DNA of 64,000 bases from NCBI GenBank assembly GCA_001931875.2, contig MSJH02000800.1, positions 124,001-188,000 of the forward strand, written 5' to 3'. The notes below the pieces were generated by a model. It did no database searches and had not been told where the DNA came from. It was given only the letters and a program-made list of their open reading frames with translations. The position numbers were made by a program, and so were the translations under genes. Source of the DNA: Byssochlamys sp. IMV 00236 (lineage: Eukaryota > Ascomycota > Eurotiomycetes > Eurotiales > Thermoascaceae). This document shows, piece by piece, positions 22,610 to 34,880 of the stretch (positions are counted from its first letter, which is position 1; the number at the start of each line of letters is the position of its first letter).

Positions 22610-23695
22610 CCTTCCGTCATTGATCGAGAATGGGATCCAGACGGCGTGGGAGTTGAAATGAGAGAAAGAAACAAAGGATTGAAAATTATCCTACGACAAC
22701 GCTTTGACTAGCATAATAACAATCGACGTTAGGCGCGCCGAGGTCATCACCGTTCCACCCGTTAATGAGCGGACTTCAGAGCCCGCCTGTCCAGCGCTCG
22801 ACAACGTGGCTAATTGGGTCGGGCGGGGAACAACTCGCTTGCTCAGAAACGACGGGCTCTTTCACCATTCAGCCCTAGAAGGCGATTACGAATGCTAAAT
22901 GCGGACGACAATCAATAATAGGTCACTGCAGAACCCGACTGCAGATCTGCCAGGTAACGAATAATCGATTGCTTTTCGAGCACCCACGTGGATCTCGTTC
23001 AACTGTCGATGTCAATCCGGAAATACAATAATGATCGTCGGGGCTTCCCGAGACTGTTTAGAAACTAAGTACTCCTTAGTCCTGTACTAGTTAACAAGGT
23101 TGGGAAAGGGGGACTATCTAGTTATCTCAACGATATGCGGAGTAATCTCTGGCTGAATACTGCTTCTAAAAAAAGGTCGGCGCTTAGTTAGTCGTTCATT
23201 TCATCGTAGTTAAACACGATGTCCGATGACACGTAAATCATGTCATCTCTAATGAACCAGTGTGGCGAGAAAGTTAAGGATGTGTATTAGCAACAAGACG
23301 ATACTTAGACCAGGCTCAGCGAGCCAGTGTCAGAATTATAGCCACAGTAAATCATTCGTGCGAAGCGTTACCAGTTTCTACCATATACTCACCTGTGGTT
23401 AATATCCCGACCGAGGATAGCAGCCTGTAGCTTCCTTTCTATATCCCTATTTTAAGAAGTTTATCCATGTAATTATTAAGTATCAAACTAACTAACTGAG
23501 TTTTTTTTTTTTTTTTTTTTTTTNNNNNNNNNNNNNNNNNNNNTTTTTCTTTACTTTAATTCCTAACTCCACATAATCTTCAGTCCCAATTCTCATGCTA
23601 TCACCAATTCGATCGCCAAGATCCGAGTCTTCTCCGTTTCCCTCTTTATGGGATTCACAAGTGGATTCGGCCGCCTTATCAATAAACTGACTCTT
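22610..23695. other. Intergenic region with assembly gap
   Basis: About 1.1 kb between the TMEM16 promoter and the 3' end of the next gene. It contains the N run at 23524-23543 inside a poly-T tract and CGGAGTA at 23138-23144. No gene seen. Confidence 0.5.
23501..23548. other. Assembly gap (20 N) inside a poly-T tract
   Basis: At least 23 T precede and 5 T follow a run of exactly 20 N at 23524-23543. The true length is unknown; a long homopolymer is the likely cause of the break. Confidence 0.95.
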
Positions 23696-26600
23696 TTACA
23701 GAGTCCTCTTGAATCGTTTTCTGAGGCTATTAGCAATCTTTATTTTCCTTTCCCGCTTGCGAATAGGGGCTGTGATTACATCCTCATTATCATCCTCAAG
23801 CTCAGATTCATCCGAGGGGAAAAAGTATGCACGGAAATCTATGTAGTCCCCTTTCTGGTCAAAGACGTTATCTGATCCAGGATCATCCTCCGACATATCG
23901 GAATCATTGGCGGCTTCTGACTTGCTTGTCTCGTGCCACTCTTCTTCCACCTCGGGCTTCTGTGAATCAATCTTCTGTTTGGTAAAAGAACGATCTCCGT
24001 AGGTAGCTTTTTCGTTCGCCTCAAATATCTGATAGCGTTCTATAACACATTCAGACAGCTTGTCTCGCCAGTTATGCAGGTATGTACGAAACCGGGAACG
24101 GTCCTTTCCAAACAGGACCTTCAATTCACAAACAACATCCGGATCTGTGAATTGCTTGAACCCGATCATCGCTTCACTCAGTGATGAAACGCCGCGGAGA
24201 ACAGTCTCGAGAAACCATGGGTCAGAGGCGACGCCGGATTCTTGGTTTCCAAAAGGACCCACTGTGAGGAAGGCACGGTAGTTGTAACTTGTAGCGAGAT
24301 CAAATAAGGTCAGGCCTGAATCAGTAGCTATAGTTCCATCGGCCTCAGGGTGGATAGCAACATATGTTGGCATGAAGACCAATCGACTCCCAGAGCCAAC
24401 GTGTGCACGAGGGACGCTGGGTCGCATAATACGAACAGAGCGTGTATTAAGAGGCATGCGGCAGTCTTGAAGGACTGGCTTCTCGTACATTACATTGACA
24501 GCGTCAATCGCTGCCTTCGTTGCCTGATCTTCGAGTAAATGGTCGGAACGGATTCTCATAGGAAAGCCACGCAATTCTTGCAATTTCTCGCTGTACTCGA
24601 CAAGAAACTCTTTTGTAACCTTGGTAGTCGACAATCCTGAGACGAGTCGATCACAATTGTTGGGCGATTCATCTGTAAATGAAACCATGCCATATAAATT
24701 CGAATTATAGCTTTCGCCATCGGATTCCGCCCAATTGTAGAGGCTGCATGGAACATAAAAGGGATCACTGGATGTATTCGAATCGGTTGCGAGTACAGGA
24801 CGTGGAAAAGCGACCAATTCTATGTGATGGTCTTCACGGAGACAAACATTGATCAGATATAGGAGCGGGTCTAAGGCCATAGCTTGTTGAAATAAGCTAA
24901 ACTTCTGATCAAGACATATTGCAGATTGGGGACCATTATTGGATACCAGGTGATAGCGATATCGATCGGATTCTGCCTTAGCGTAAAATGCGAGACTTTT
25001 GAGCTTGCTGATATTTGGTTCGTCAAACCACCAGTCGAAAACATTGGGAATATCGATAAATCCGTTCTGGGCAAGTTGCTGTTTCAGATCCGGTACTTTG
25101 AAGGGAGCCCCAACAAAATCTAGAATATCCTTGAGTATTTCATCGAAGTCTATACCTTCCTTGATGAATCTGGTCGCTTCCATATCTGGTTTGTATTTCC
25201 ATGGCAGAGGCTGATTGATTCGACGAGTGGGTTTAACTGCATCCCGAAAGTAGATCCAAGTCCCAGGCTGTTTTGATGCTCTATTCCAATCTTCTTCATC
25301 TTTAGCGAATACTGCTACAGCTTTGAAAGCCATAAGCAAATCCGTGGTCCATTGATAGGTGTTTAAGCCTGATAAGGAAGCAAGCTTATTTCCATGTTCC
25401 TTACACAACGGGAGGCTTCTCGCAGATTTAAAATGTTCACGATTGGCGTATATAGTGCCGAGGGCAAAGGTCCTTAACTCGGAACGAGATTTGCTGGTAA
25501 CAGTTTCCTCCAGCCTTTTAACATCACGAAAGGCATTTTCTCGAAAGAAACCTCTGCAGGTGCAAGATATGACCTCATTTTGTACTTTATTCTTCGACCC
25601 TGACGGCTTCGGAATATTCGGCGGTGGGTTTTTTGGTCCCTGATTGTCATATTGAGCTTCGGGTCGCGAATCAACCGTCGTATTTTCACCCGTTCCGATC
25701 TTTGCGTTCCACGCTGATGAGATAGCATCGTTCGATTCTTCGTCTCGAGCCTTGAGCTCGGAACGAGAAGAACGATTTCCCTGATCTTGTGCGGCGCAAT
25801 CTGGTTCAACCAGTGGGAGTGGGCAACGTTCTGGTGCTTGGTGTGAATTTGGATTGTGGTTCTGTTCCTTGATACTTGCTGGGAAAGCTATATTCCGTTA
25901 GTCGCTAATAACGCCCAGACTGAGAATACAGTTTTATAATCGAGTGTACATGTTCTCCTTTTGAGACAGTCAGAGAGAGTATTACCGGATGGAGGATGAC
26001 CAGAATTGTTGTCCTGAGAATAGTTTTCATCATTGTTCGATAAGATAGACGGCGGGTGCCGCTGGCGTCGAAATAGCGTGGATGAACTGTCAAATTCCAT
26101 AGGATCTGCATTTCTTGACCGACTTTGCGACTCAGAACGTCCAGGCTCTAATACCTCGGTCCCTTTGTCTGCATTTGCTATCATACGTGGGTTCTGTAGC
26201 TCAATTTGGAAGGCTTTCGAAGGTAGTTCAACTGGAATAAGGACAATTATCAGATATGCGACTTCAATCCCATGTCTAAAACCAAACAACTCACATTTCG
26301 AGCGTCGTTGTAGCATTAGGTCGACAGTAAACTCCAGCCCAATATCTTGTAGCTCCTTTGATGTGAGCTCTCGAGGTGCTCCTGTTGTCCATACTGTCCA
26401 TTTGTTTTCGTTCAAATCTGCCTGCCATCGTAGAACCACGACAACGTCTACAGGACAGTAAACACCTGTCTTTGGCTTTCCCCGGCCTCCGTTGGTAACA
26501 CGATAATGCACTGCAAGGTTAAGCCACTGACGGGCTTTTTGTACATCCGGCACTTTGTTTGCTAGACGTCCAAGCGCGCGATGGTATCCCTGGGAACTGT

Positions 26601-27297
26601 GGAGGTGGAAGATCTTTAACCCAAGATCTTTCCAGGTCTTTCTGATCGTTTCTTCGGCGGAGTTAACACGTTTCTTGTTTTCCTCCGCATATGCCGTTTT
26701 ATAGGCAGTAAAATGATCGTTCCAGGTTGTGGACTGTTCAAATGCAGCATGGCCAGGCATTCGTAACGCCAATTCATATAGCTTAACCCTGACCTGATCT
26801 ATCACGTCCTTAATGTTGTCATGAAGCGCATTGATTGCGTAAGCTGCGTCAATCCATATATTTCGGAACGTCGCCTCGCCATACTCTTTCTGCCATACTT
26901 CTAACCGTTCAAATAGCGAAGGGATACTATGAAATGTTTCCCCCCAAACAACGAATCCTTGAGAATTAGGTTGCGGCCAGGTGATGGTTACTTGGCGTTG
27001 CTCGGTGATGATTGTTAACTCTATGATCAATCATAATTAGTAATGCTTCTTTTATCGAACGTTTCTTGTTTCAGGCTATAGGGCACGGAATAAACGGAGG
27101 TTAAGCTTGCCTTGGTGTTGGAGATCTGCATTATCATTCCGTGTACGATCTGTTTGAAGTCTTCGTTAATATCTCCTTTTGTCTTCGAAGACCCAGCGGC
27201 TTATTCTAAACTACTGGGTTAGGATCGAATTAGGAGTCGTCTTACCAAAAGTAGCACCACCCCTGGAATTCTGTGGCAAATCATTGTTGCTGTCCAT
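23696..27297 (-). CDS. Large uncharacterised fungal protein with acidic tail and terminal basic cluster
   Basis: I do not recognise this protein. A model with exons 27297-27246, 27020-26295, 26231-25986 and 25878-23696 keeps frame throughout and gives 1,068 residues. Inside, a 63-bp in-frame intron (26232-26294, GTGAGT...CCAG) and a 107-bp intron (25879-25985) are well supported. The first intron would be 225 bp; alternatively a small exon 27111-27175 with a GC-AG intron after it gives 1,089 residues. The N-terminal half is mixed and rich in Trp; the middle (about residues 250-420) is low-complexity and polar; the next part has a Cys pair (SCTCRGFF) and a Cys-His segment (LPLCKEHG). The C-terminus has acidic Ser/Asp/Glu stretches and ends in RKRERKIK and RKRFKR, likely a nuclear localisation signal. 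No membrane segment is seen. Confidence 0.6.
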
Positions 27298-28446
27298 GAT
27301 CCTGCTCACTTATAAACCCTTTCTATTAGTATCCTTCAACTATAGGTAGATTGGAAATACCCAAGAGTAGCATTATCTGAAACTTACCTTTTTGTCGATA
27401 TTGTCAACTGAACCTAAGAGTTAGCAATCCTGCTCTCGTGTTTACCAGTATGTTTTTCGCGGGCAAATGTTGGAGGTCTCGCTCAATCTGTACATGACAC
27501 TAGTGATCTGAAAAAGCGTTGGATTCGCATCGTATCTCATAGGTACAATCAGACCATTTCGATAGATAATAGGGTTGGGTTCAAAGCATCATTCTCTCTT
27601 GAAGCACATATTACTTACAGTTGAGGTGGCGCGTTTTATTGACAACACGACAGAAAGCTATTTTGCGAACGCAGCGGTGTCTAGAGTTCAGCAAATGGGT
27701 CTAACAATGCCCTTTCAAAGGTTTAGAGCCGTAAACATGTGGGAGTGAAGCTCGCTGAGCTTGAATTCACGAGCAAATATCTCGGCCTATTTATACTAGG
27801 AAGGCGTGGGAGAAACCCGACAGGAGGCCTGCCTGTAGGTAGACTCCGACACACACCCCTCGGCCACGCCGTCTCCAACCTAGGTATGAAGTTACTTACA
27901 TTGCCTTTTTAGGTAAAATCTTCCTCCTATATGCTCTCTTAAAGTTCTTAATCTCCCAGTCCATTGATTTGACAGCTCAAATTCACAGTCATATGCCCAT
28001 AGCGTGGCTCTACGAGACTGATTGTATTATTGTAGCGCTTGTGAGCCGGACAATAAGATGTGGTCTGTGCGGTAACACCACCTCCGCGGAGTTCAGACTG
28101 AGCTGAGTTGAGCTCTCCCTAAAAGTGAGACCTTGATCTCCCAGAGTCCATGGACTCTCGCTAGTCTACTCCACTCGGTTGATCATTCCTACGAGCTTGA
28201 ACACCTCCATGCTCTCCTCAGGACTGTGGCTTATTCGAAAGGGGATCCGTGGCTTTGAGTTTGGCTGAGCTGTTGAGTCGTTCGCTTCATTTCGACGGGA
28301 CCTCCCGTAAAGATCCTCCTCTCATTGAACATCTCTTGTCTGCTGTCTGATCCTTGTTGCTATCTGAGACGATCCAACGAACCGACCAAGAAACGGCCAC
28401 TTGTGTTTTGAGCTTCTACCCAGCTACCACATACCCATCGCTCAAC
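27298..28446. other. Divergent intergenic region upstream of two genes
   Basis: About 1.15 kb between the large unknown gene and the glycosylase gene. No gene, tRNA or repeat is seen. An in-frame TTG-started extension upstream of 28447 is not taken as coding. Confidence 0.45.
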
Positions 28447-30596
28447 ATGGATGATCCTACGATGCACGAAGCACCATCCATCGGCCATCAGTCTGCTGAG
28501 ATTACAGAACACACTTCAGCAGATACCAAGCAATTCTCTATTTACTCATATACAGGTAACATAGCTGACTACGACGACGATGAGATCTTCTGCTCGCTCG
28601 ACATGGACAAGGCGAACGAACTGGTCGGCTGGATTTTGAATCACCCTTTCTTGCAATCCCGAAGTGGGAAAGGCTCAAAGCGCCGTCGATTCTACGCGGA
28701 GATTCGTGATAAAGCAACCCTGACCGGAATGGACCAGCCTACCACAGAAGCTTTGTTGGTCTACGTCGACAAGTTGTATGCAGAGAAGCGGAAACGGTTT
28801 TCGCGCAAGAAGCCAGTCACACGCGATGAAGGGGTCGAGCAGGGACGCAAAAATACAGAGATCTTGAGCAAAGACGAGAAGAGAGAAGGGCAGGAGACCA
28901 TGCGAAATGTGGATGACGAGCCAGTGGGAAAACAGGACCACGTTTTAATAGCTTCTTTGCCTGTGATGTCGGAACCACGGGAAATACGGCTAGACGAGCC
29001 CGACGATGAACCAGTGGAGTGTCTTCCAGAGGAACCTACTATACCACAGAATCACCCCCTGACTGCAACTGATGGGAACCATAAGGACGGTCCACTGACA
29101 TCTAAGGATAAAGACCAGTTTCCTTCTGGCTTCTATGATAAAAACACTGCGGATGTTGCTGTCTCACCAACGCGGAAAACAAGGAAAAGAAATCATAGAA
29201 AGAGGGAAGCGAGGAAGGCAAGGAGGGCCGAAAGGAGGGCCGAAAGGAGAGCAAGCTATCGGGCAGCGCACACGGCATCATCCAAAGATTCTACACCCAA
29301 AGCTGGACGAAGACCTGCTCCAAAGGCGTCTAATGCGGATCGCAGCGCCCGTCAACCACTCCATGGTTTGGAGGATACATTCTTGGACGGTTTGGGTTTT
29401 TAGACACCGATGATTCGCAAGGCATGACGGCAAGCGATGAGGTGATGTCAAAATACTTCAAAAAACCCCAGTTTCAAACAAAAAGACAGCGCGAGAGCCC
29501 GCAACGAAAGAGTCCGATAGGCTCTACTGATTCCTCAGGAGTGACTCCTGCTTCGCAGGAAGTTATGGTATCCGCCCTCCTGGAGTTTGACTTCTTTCCC
29601 TCAGACTCGTCCTTGAGTGACGTACCAAGCGACGTGAGTTCAATTGTAGGGGATGGAGACGCTCCTGTATTATCTCTTCAGGCCTTTACAGGAGAGATCC
29701 AGTGTCCCACACCTTCTGAGTCGGAGCCTGTGGCGCCAGTCAAAAACCCTTTAGCCAGACCTCTCGGTCCGACAAATCGTGTGAAAGTCCCTAAGATATC
29801 TCCGTATTTCCCGGGGCAGCCAAGTCAACCTGAGTCCTGCCTCCCGTTCCCACCTATTTCTGCCTCTTCTTTTGGTCTGATCCAAGAGCAACTAGCGCAT
29901 GACCCTTTTCGCCTGCTCGTCGCTACGATCTTTCTCAACAGGACTCGTGGCGGAGTAGCGATCCCCGTCCTCTTCAAAGTGTTCGAGAGGTATCCCACCA
30001 TCGAATCTATGGCTCATGCAGACTTGGCGGAATTGGTCTCCATGATAAATTGCCTGGGTTTCCAAAACCAACGTGCAAAGAAATGCATTGCACTGGCACA
30101 GACCTGGCTTGCAGCGCCTCCAACGAAAGGGCGACGTTACCGCAAGTTACACTATCCGAAAAAGATGGATGGTCGCGATGTCGGTACCAATGAATGCATT
30201 TCTGATGATGATCCTCGTGTCGCCTGGGAGATTTCTCATCTTCCAGGCGTTGGGGCCTACGCCATCGATAGCTGGCGTATCTTTTGCCGCGATGAGCTAC
30301 GCGGGCTATCTACGGACTGGAAAGGGGCCGGGGCCGATGATGGTTTCACTCCTGAATGGAAATCCGTGCATCCTACGGACAAAGAACTGCGCGCCTATCT
30401 GACTTGGATGTGGCTCAAGGAGGGCTGGGTATGGAATCGAGAGACCGGGCGGCGACATCTGGCAGACGACAAGCTGATGCGCGCCGCACGGAGAGGGGGC
30501 ATCGCTCACGAAGAAGAAGGTCAGTGGGTTTTGGAAACATCTCCGGTAAAGGCAGCTGGATTTGCCAAGCGCATACTGGAAGATGATATGGCTTAA
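28447..30596 (+). CDS. MBD4-like T/G-mismatch DNA glycosylase (HhH-GPD) with long basic N-terminal extension
   Basis: Two open frames, 28447-29403 and 29424-30596, most simply form one gene if a 53-bp intron (29351-29403, GTCAAC...TTTTAG) is removed, giving 698 residues; this intron has a weak donor and no clear branch site, so two genes remain possible. The C-terminal 250 residues are a helix-hairpin-helix glycosylase: FRLLVATIFLNRT, then LPGVGAYAIDSWRIFC with the catalytic Asp at 590, then EWKSVHPTDKELRAYLTWMW, which matches the C-terminal pattern of animal MBD4. MBD4 removes thymine from G:T mismatches left by deamination of 5-methylcytosine. No methyl-CpG-binding domain is seen. The N-terminal part is charged and disordered, with an Arg/Lys/Ala-rich tract near base 29220 that could bind DNA or direct the protein to the nucleus. 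Confidence 0.75.
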
Positions 30597-31384
30597 CTGG
30601 GTTTCTTTGTGTGACCATTTTAGACGGGTTGTATAAGTGATTTTCATCCCCCAACAGGATTGGACTGTTTTGTGTAACGATAAATCGAATCAATATTCCG
30701 GTTATCTACACAGCTCACTCTCTGTCGTAGTTCACTTGTATACTGTGCACCTAAATCCCGAGTGTCAAGCAGATCCAGATGATAGTCAGCCTAGTCTGGG
30801 TGCGTGCCTGAGGCGTCAACTTGCTCGAGACTAAAACATCAACTCTCCGCCCAACACTTGCTTTCGGGCACTTCGCTTCTCTTGGGGATTATCTTTGGGT
30901 TCCCTTGCAGACTCCGGTCCCTGAACACTACATGGGTTAGCGAAGATACCGGTTCGATACTACTCTCTCGTCCCCGCCCTCCCACGTCACTGCGATTTCG
31001 CTTTCTGCTGCGGGACGCGGAGACTTCTCACCGCAACCAAGCGACACTTGAGGCACACAGACGGTTTACTTAGGCCCGCGGGCACGAACCAAACACTCAG
31101 CGAGCGCCCAAGTTATCCCTTCCATCCTACAACCAGTGAAACGTACTCTTGCGGCGACCAAACCTGATCTAGATGCTGCATCGTGTCGAACAGATCTGCT
31201 CCTGGACAAGACGAGCAGCAGGCTTCCAACGGCGTCAGGCACGGGCTGAGCGATATTCTCCCTGCAGCTGCTAGGCGCCGTGCCCCTTTCACAGTCACCC
31301 TACGAAGCGCCGCGCTACAACTAGACGAAACGCCGATTCGGAGGCAAAGGAGGGACACGTGGGACCGCGGCCACTTTGTGCGCC
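30597..31384. other. Intergenic region upstream of the Ser-rich protein gene
   Basis: About 790 bp with no gene. It becomes GC-richer towards the start codon at 31385 and probably holds the 5' leader of that gene. Confidence 0.4.
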
Positions 31385-33958
31385 ATGCCCTCGAACTCCC
31401 GCGAGAAGGATCACGAGAGGGATCGAAGCTCGACTGTGAAATCGAGAGATAAGGACTCGAAGAAGGACAAGGACAAGGAGAAGATACGTCATTCGCGATC
31501 GTCCCACGGAAAGTCGAGTGAGCTCTCAACCAAGGAACAGAGCCGAGGCGGCACCGTGGGACGCTCCGCCACTTCATCCACAACAACATCTACCAGCTCA
31601 CGAAGACGCCGCAGGTCCTCAATGGCGGACGTGGATAGTGCTGGCCGGGGTGGTGCAGCTTCGTTCCTGGAGTCCAGGACTAGCTTACCCTACCCATCAT
31701 TCTCGAAGGCTCACAGCAAAGAGGCGGTCGGAAGCAGGGACAACGTTGATCGCGGCTTGAGTATTTTGACGCCCGATCCCACAGATGTCGACTCAACCAA
31801 AGAAAAATCCGGCTCTTCTGGGAAGGGGGCGCCAAATGGGACAACTTCTCGGAGCGATAATCATAATGCGCCCCCGAGTCCGCCGCTTACGAGCGTAGAC
31901 CAACGGTCGCAGCGCAAAGACAGTACTGCCGGGAACAGATCGTCGGACGAGAAGGCTGGCGAAAAGGTGAAGACGGAGAAGACTAAAGTCAAGGTTAAGT
32001 CTCAGTCATCTTCAAGCCTCAGTGCGAGGAAGGATGATAAGTCAAAGAGCTCCAAGCCCCACGGTGAAGTCGACTCGCCGCACCGAGCGGCTAGCCACAG
32101 GGCATCGAGCACGAGAATGCACGATGAGGTGAAGCTGCCCAGGAGGTCTGCTACGACGTCTTCTCCGCGTTCCTCTCCCAGGCCTGCAGAGGCAGCTTCA
32201 CAGGCCACAAATGAATCAGATGCGACCTCTGTAGCGCCGAATCAGCCACCAGCGTATCAGAGACCTGCAACATCCCACACAAGACCTCCATCGCGGAGCC
32301 AGGCGCGATCGTCCATGTCACATAGATCAGATCTTCGCAAGCAGACACCTATCGAGGTATTCGTGGAGCCTAACATTTCGCCCACTTCTGCAAGATATGG
32401 TGCTCCCCCGCCCCCGCCTCCGCCGCCAGAAATGCCTATATCTATTCCGAGAGTCGACTACCTTCTCCAAAATGGTGGACTCAACTACAAAGTGCCGAAA
32501 AATCTTTTAGCTGCTGGAGAACCTCTCGGTATGACGCAGCAGTCGTTCCAACCTCAGGTGGCCGTGGGGAAAGTCTTCGAGCCCTACAACCGGCTGTTGG
32601 ACGATTACACCCACATTATGACAAAAAATGGCTCCATTGCCGTAGCAACTGGCTACAGATCAGTGGCTCGAAGACTGCTGGACCGGTTGGAGGCTGTTTT
32701 CGCGCGGGACATATCTTCGGAGTCATGCGAATGCTTGATGTGCGAGAATAGAGCCCCTGATGAGCATGTATCAGGTGTTAGCTGGGGCGAGGTCCTGGAG
32801 CTGGTCTCTGGACGAAGGGAACTTCCGAATTGGCCCCCTTTCACAATCGCACCTTCGTTAGGTGACCGCGACGTTTCAGGCGAGGAACACATTCCGATGC
32901 AGAAGCTAGATATCGATGTCCCTGAAGAATATCGGGACCATTACATCCGACAGTCGCGAAAGACAAAGCTAGCTGTCGACAAATGGCTGACAGAACAGTC
33001 GGCTAGTGCTCCTGACGAGGTAGACGATGAGACACTAACTTTCGCGATAATGACCCACCTAGACCTGGAGAAACGAGCTCTCTTTCGTGCTCTCCTCGGT
33101 CACTCGACCTCAATACCTACGTCCCCGGCGCAACCAAGAGCACGACCTGCGGTGTTGATATCGTCCGGGCTAGCTATTCAACGGTTGTACAGATTGTCGT
33201 CCGTCCCTAGGGACCCGGAAACTGCCATATACATGTTAGAGAATATAAATATGCATAACGTTCTGGCGACCCTTGCGGCAATTAGCGACGACGAATGGGA
33301 CATTCTCATTTCAGGCCGCTTTGACGGATTTCTACGCAGCGGAGCGGAGGATGCATTTATTCCGTCAATGTCAGGATCTGTGCCCCCGAGGCCGTTAAGT
33401 CAGTCAACAAATCGGTCGGCTACACCGTTCAATGGTTCCTCACGTGGATCCTATATGGACGGCAGTTACCGTCCTGCAAGTCAACCTTATGGCACAAATG
33501 GTGTTCCCGCTTCGTTTGGGGCTCCGATAGCTATGGATGAAGAGACAGAGATTGCGGCTCTTGCTGAAGTTGAGCGGGACATTTATCTCAGCATGGAGGC
33601 GCTTGAAGATGCTTTTGAGGTACTACATTGCAAGGCCGAGGCTGTTCGTCGTGCACTGCGCGAACGAGGTGCTGGTCTTGCAGTGGCAAGCCAAGCTCGT
33701 CGTGGTTCTTATGTTGAGGCGAGACTGGGTACACCAGAATCCGCCCTTCATTCCTGGGAAGATGGCCCTGAAGATGACGGCATTGACGACGACATGTCCC
33801 TTGCTCCGGATGATTCCGCTAGCAACATCAGCTCTAACCGAAGACGACGTCCCAAGCGACGGACTGAGCGCCGCACTCCGGCTCCAGTCGAGGAAGAAGA
33901 CGAAGAAGAGGATGCTCACATCAGCAGGCGTGATACGAAGAGTTCGAGAAAGCGCTGA
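31385..33958 (+). CDS. Large Ser/Lys-rich protein with a folded central part, function unknown
   Basis: Single exon of 857 residues from the ATG at 31385 (the frame is open three codons further upstream). Residues 1 to about 330 are low-complexity: Ser, Lys, Asp and Arg dominate, with a KDKDKEK stretch. A proline run (eight in a row near base 32408) precedes a folded region of about 300 residues (from VDYLLQNGGLNYKVPKNLLA through CLMCENRAPDE and SWGEVLELVSGRRELPNWPPF to HLDLEKRALFRALLG). A possible coiled-coil helix (EIAALAEVERDIYLSMEALEDAFEVL) lies near the C-terminus, which ends in basic clusters (RRRRPKRRTERR) and an acidic EEEDEEED stretch. I do not know the family. Nuclear or cytoskeletal roles are both possible. 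Confidence 0.75.
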   Translation: MPSNSREKDHERDRSSTVKSRDKDSKKDKDKEKIRHSRSSHGKSSELSTKEQSRGGTVGRSATSSTTTSTSSRRRRRSSMADVDSAGRGGAASFLESRTSLPYPSFSKAHSKEAVGSRDNVDRGLSILTPDPTDVDSTKEKSGSSGKGAPNGTTSRSDNHNAPPSPPLTSVDQRSQRKDSTAGNRSSDEKAGEKVKTEKTKVKVKSQSSSSLSARKDDKSKSSKPHGEVDSPHRAASHRASSTRMHDEVKLPRRSATTSSPRSSPRPAEAASQATNESDATSVAPNQPPAYQRPATSHTRPPSRSQARSSMSHRSDLRKQTPIEVFVEPNISPTSARYGAPPPPPPPPEMPISIPRVDYLLQNGGLNYKVPKNLLAAGEPLGMTQQSFQPQVAVGKVFEPYNRLLDDYTHIMTKNGSIAVATGYRSVARRLLDRLEAVFARDISSESCECLMCENRAPDEHVSGVSWGEVLELVSGRRELPNWPPFTIAPSLGDRDVSGEEHIPMQKLDIDVPEEYRDHYIRQSRKTKLAVDKWLTEQSASAPDEVDDETLTFAIMTHLDLEKRALFRALLGHSTSIPTSPAQPRARPAVLISSGLAIQRLYRLSSVPRDPETAIYMLENINMHNVLATLAAISDDEWDILISGRFDGFLRSGAEDAFIPSMSGSVPPRPLSQSTNRSATPFNGSSRGSYMDGSYRPASQPYGTNGVPASFGAPIAMDEETEIAALAEVERDIYLSMEALEDAFEVLHCKAEAVRRALRERGAGLAVASQARRGSYVEARLGTPESALHSWEDGPEDDGIDDDMSLAPDDSASNISSNRRRRPKRRTERRTPAPVEEEDEEEDAHISRRDTKSSRKR

Positions 33959-34880
33959 AGAACGTATATGCATCACATGCCTGTATAGCAATGACCGACA
34001 TGTACGAAGATTTCATTTCGCCCTGAGTTCAGGCATTTAATGAAACGTGACGAAATATTACGAATTGATATGAGATGACATGATATCATTCCCCCATCTA
34101 TGACTTACGCGGATTTAACATGATCGCCACGCCTTTCTTTTAACATGTTTTTGGGAGGTCAAGAAATTTCAAGATTATTGGCTTCGCATACCCATTTCCA
34201 TCAGTTTATGTTCCTTCCAGTTCAAATTTCAAACGAATGTCAATCTAATGACACTTACACTGGGGGGGGAAGATCAAAGCTTCTGACATCCTTTCTTATA
34301 CGTATGGCCGCCGCAATCATCCCATCGGGTGAATGGCCAAGTCATATCAAGTTCCTTCATGAATGGCTTGTTCCCGCGCACGATATCTGACATATTCTAA
34401 ATGCAAGTGTTGATATTGTCGCAGGTAATAGGTTAATGTCAGCCTGGTGCATATGTACATACATACAAACGTCCGGTGGCAGTAGATAGTTCGAAACCAA
34501 CGACCTAGTTGTTTAATTTAATGAGCTACGTCCAATGCTCTATTTCTCTTCCGCGTTAAGCGATTCCTGAACATTCAAATCCAGATCCTTCATGAAATTA
34601 GGACATAATAATGGAGTCAGCCTTCCGCTAGATCTAGCGTCAAACAAACAATTGGCTATTTGCCTAAAAGTTCGGTATACTGTTTGCTTCCCTTCGCCTT
34701 GAGAAGTAATGAGCATTTTTCCTATTGCGACTTCCACAAGTCGCAATGGGAGACTAGTTCATCTGGTCCGCGGAAGTCCCGCGCCCTCCATGTAAATCCA
34801 CCTAATAGGAATACATCTCCCACCAAGGACCTTGATTGCTCCGAGCTCTGCACTTCTAAGAGGATACTTGTCTCAGTTCC
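33959..34880. other. Convergent intergenic region
   Basis: About 920 bp, AT-rich, with the 3' flanks of two convergent genes. Short open frames have no recognisable content. Confidence 0.4.
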
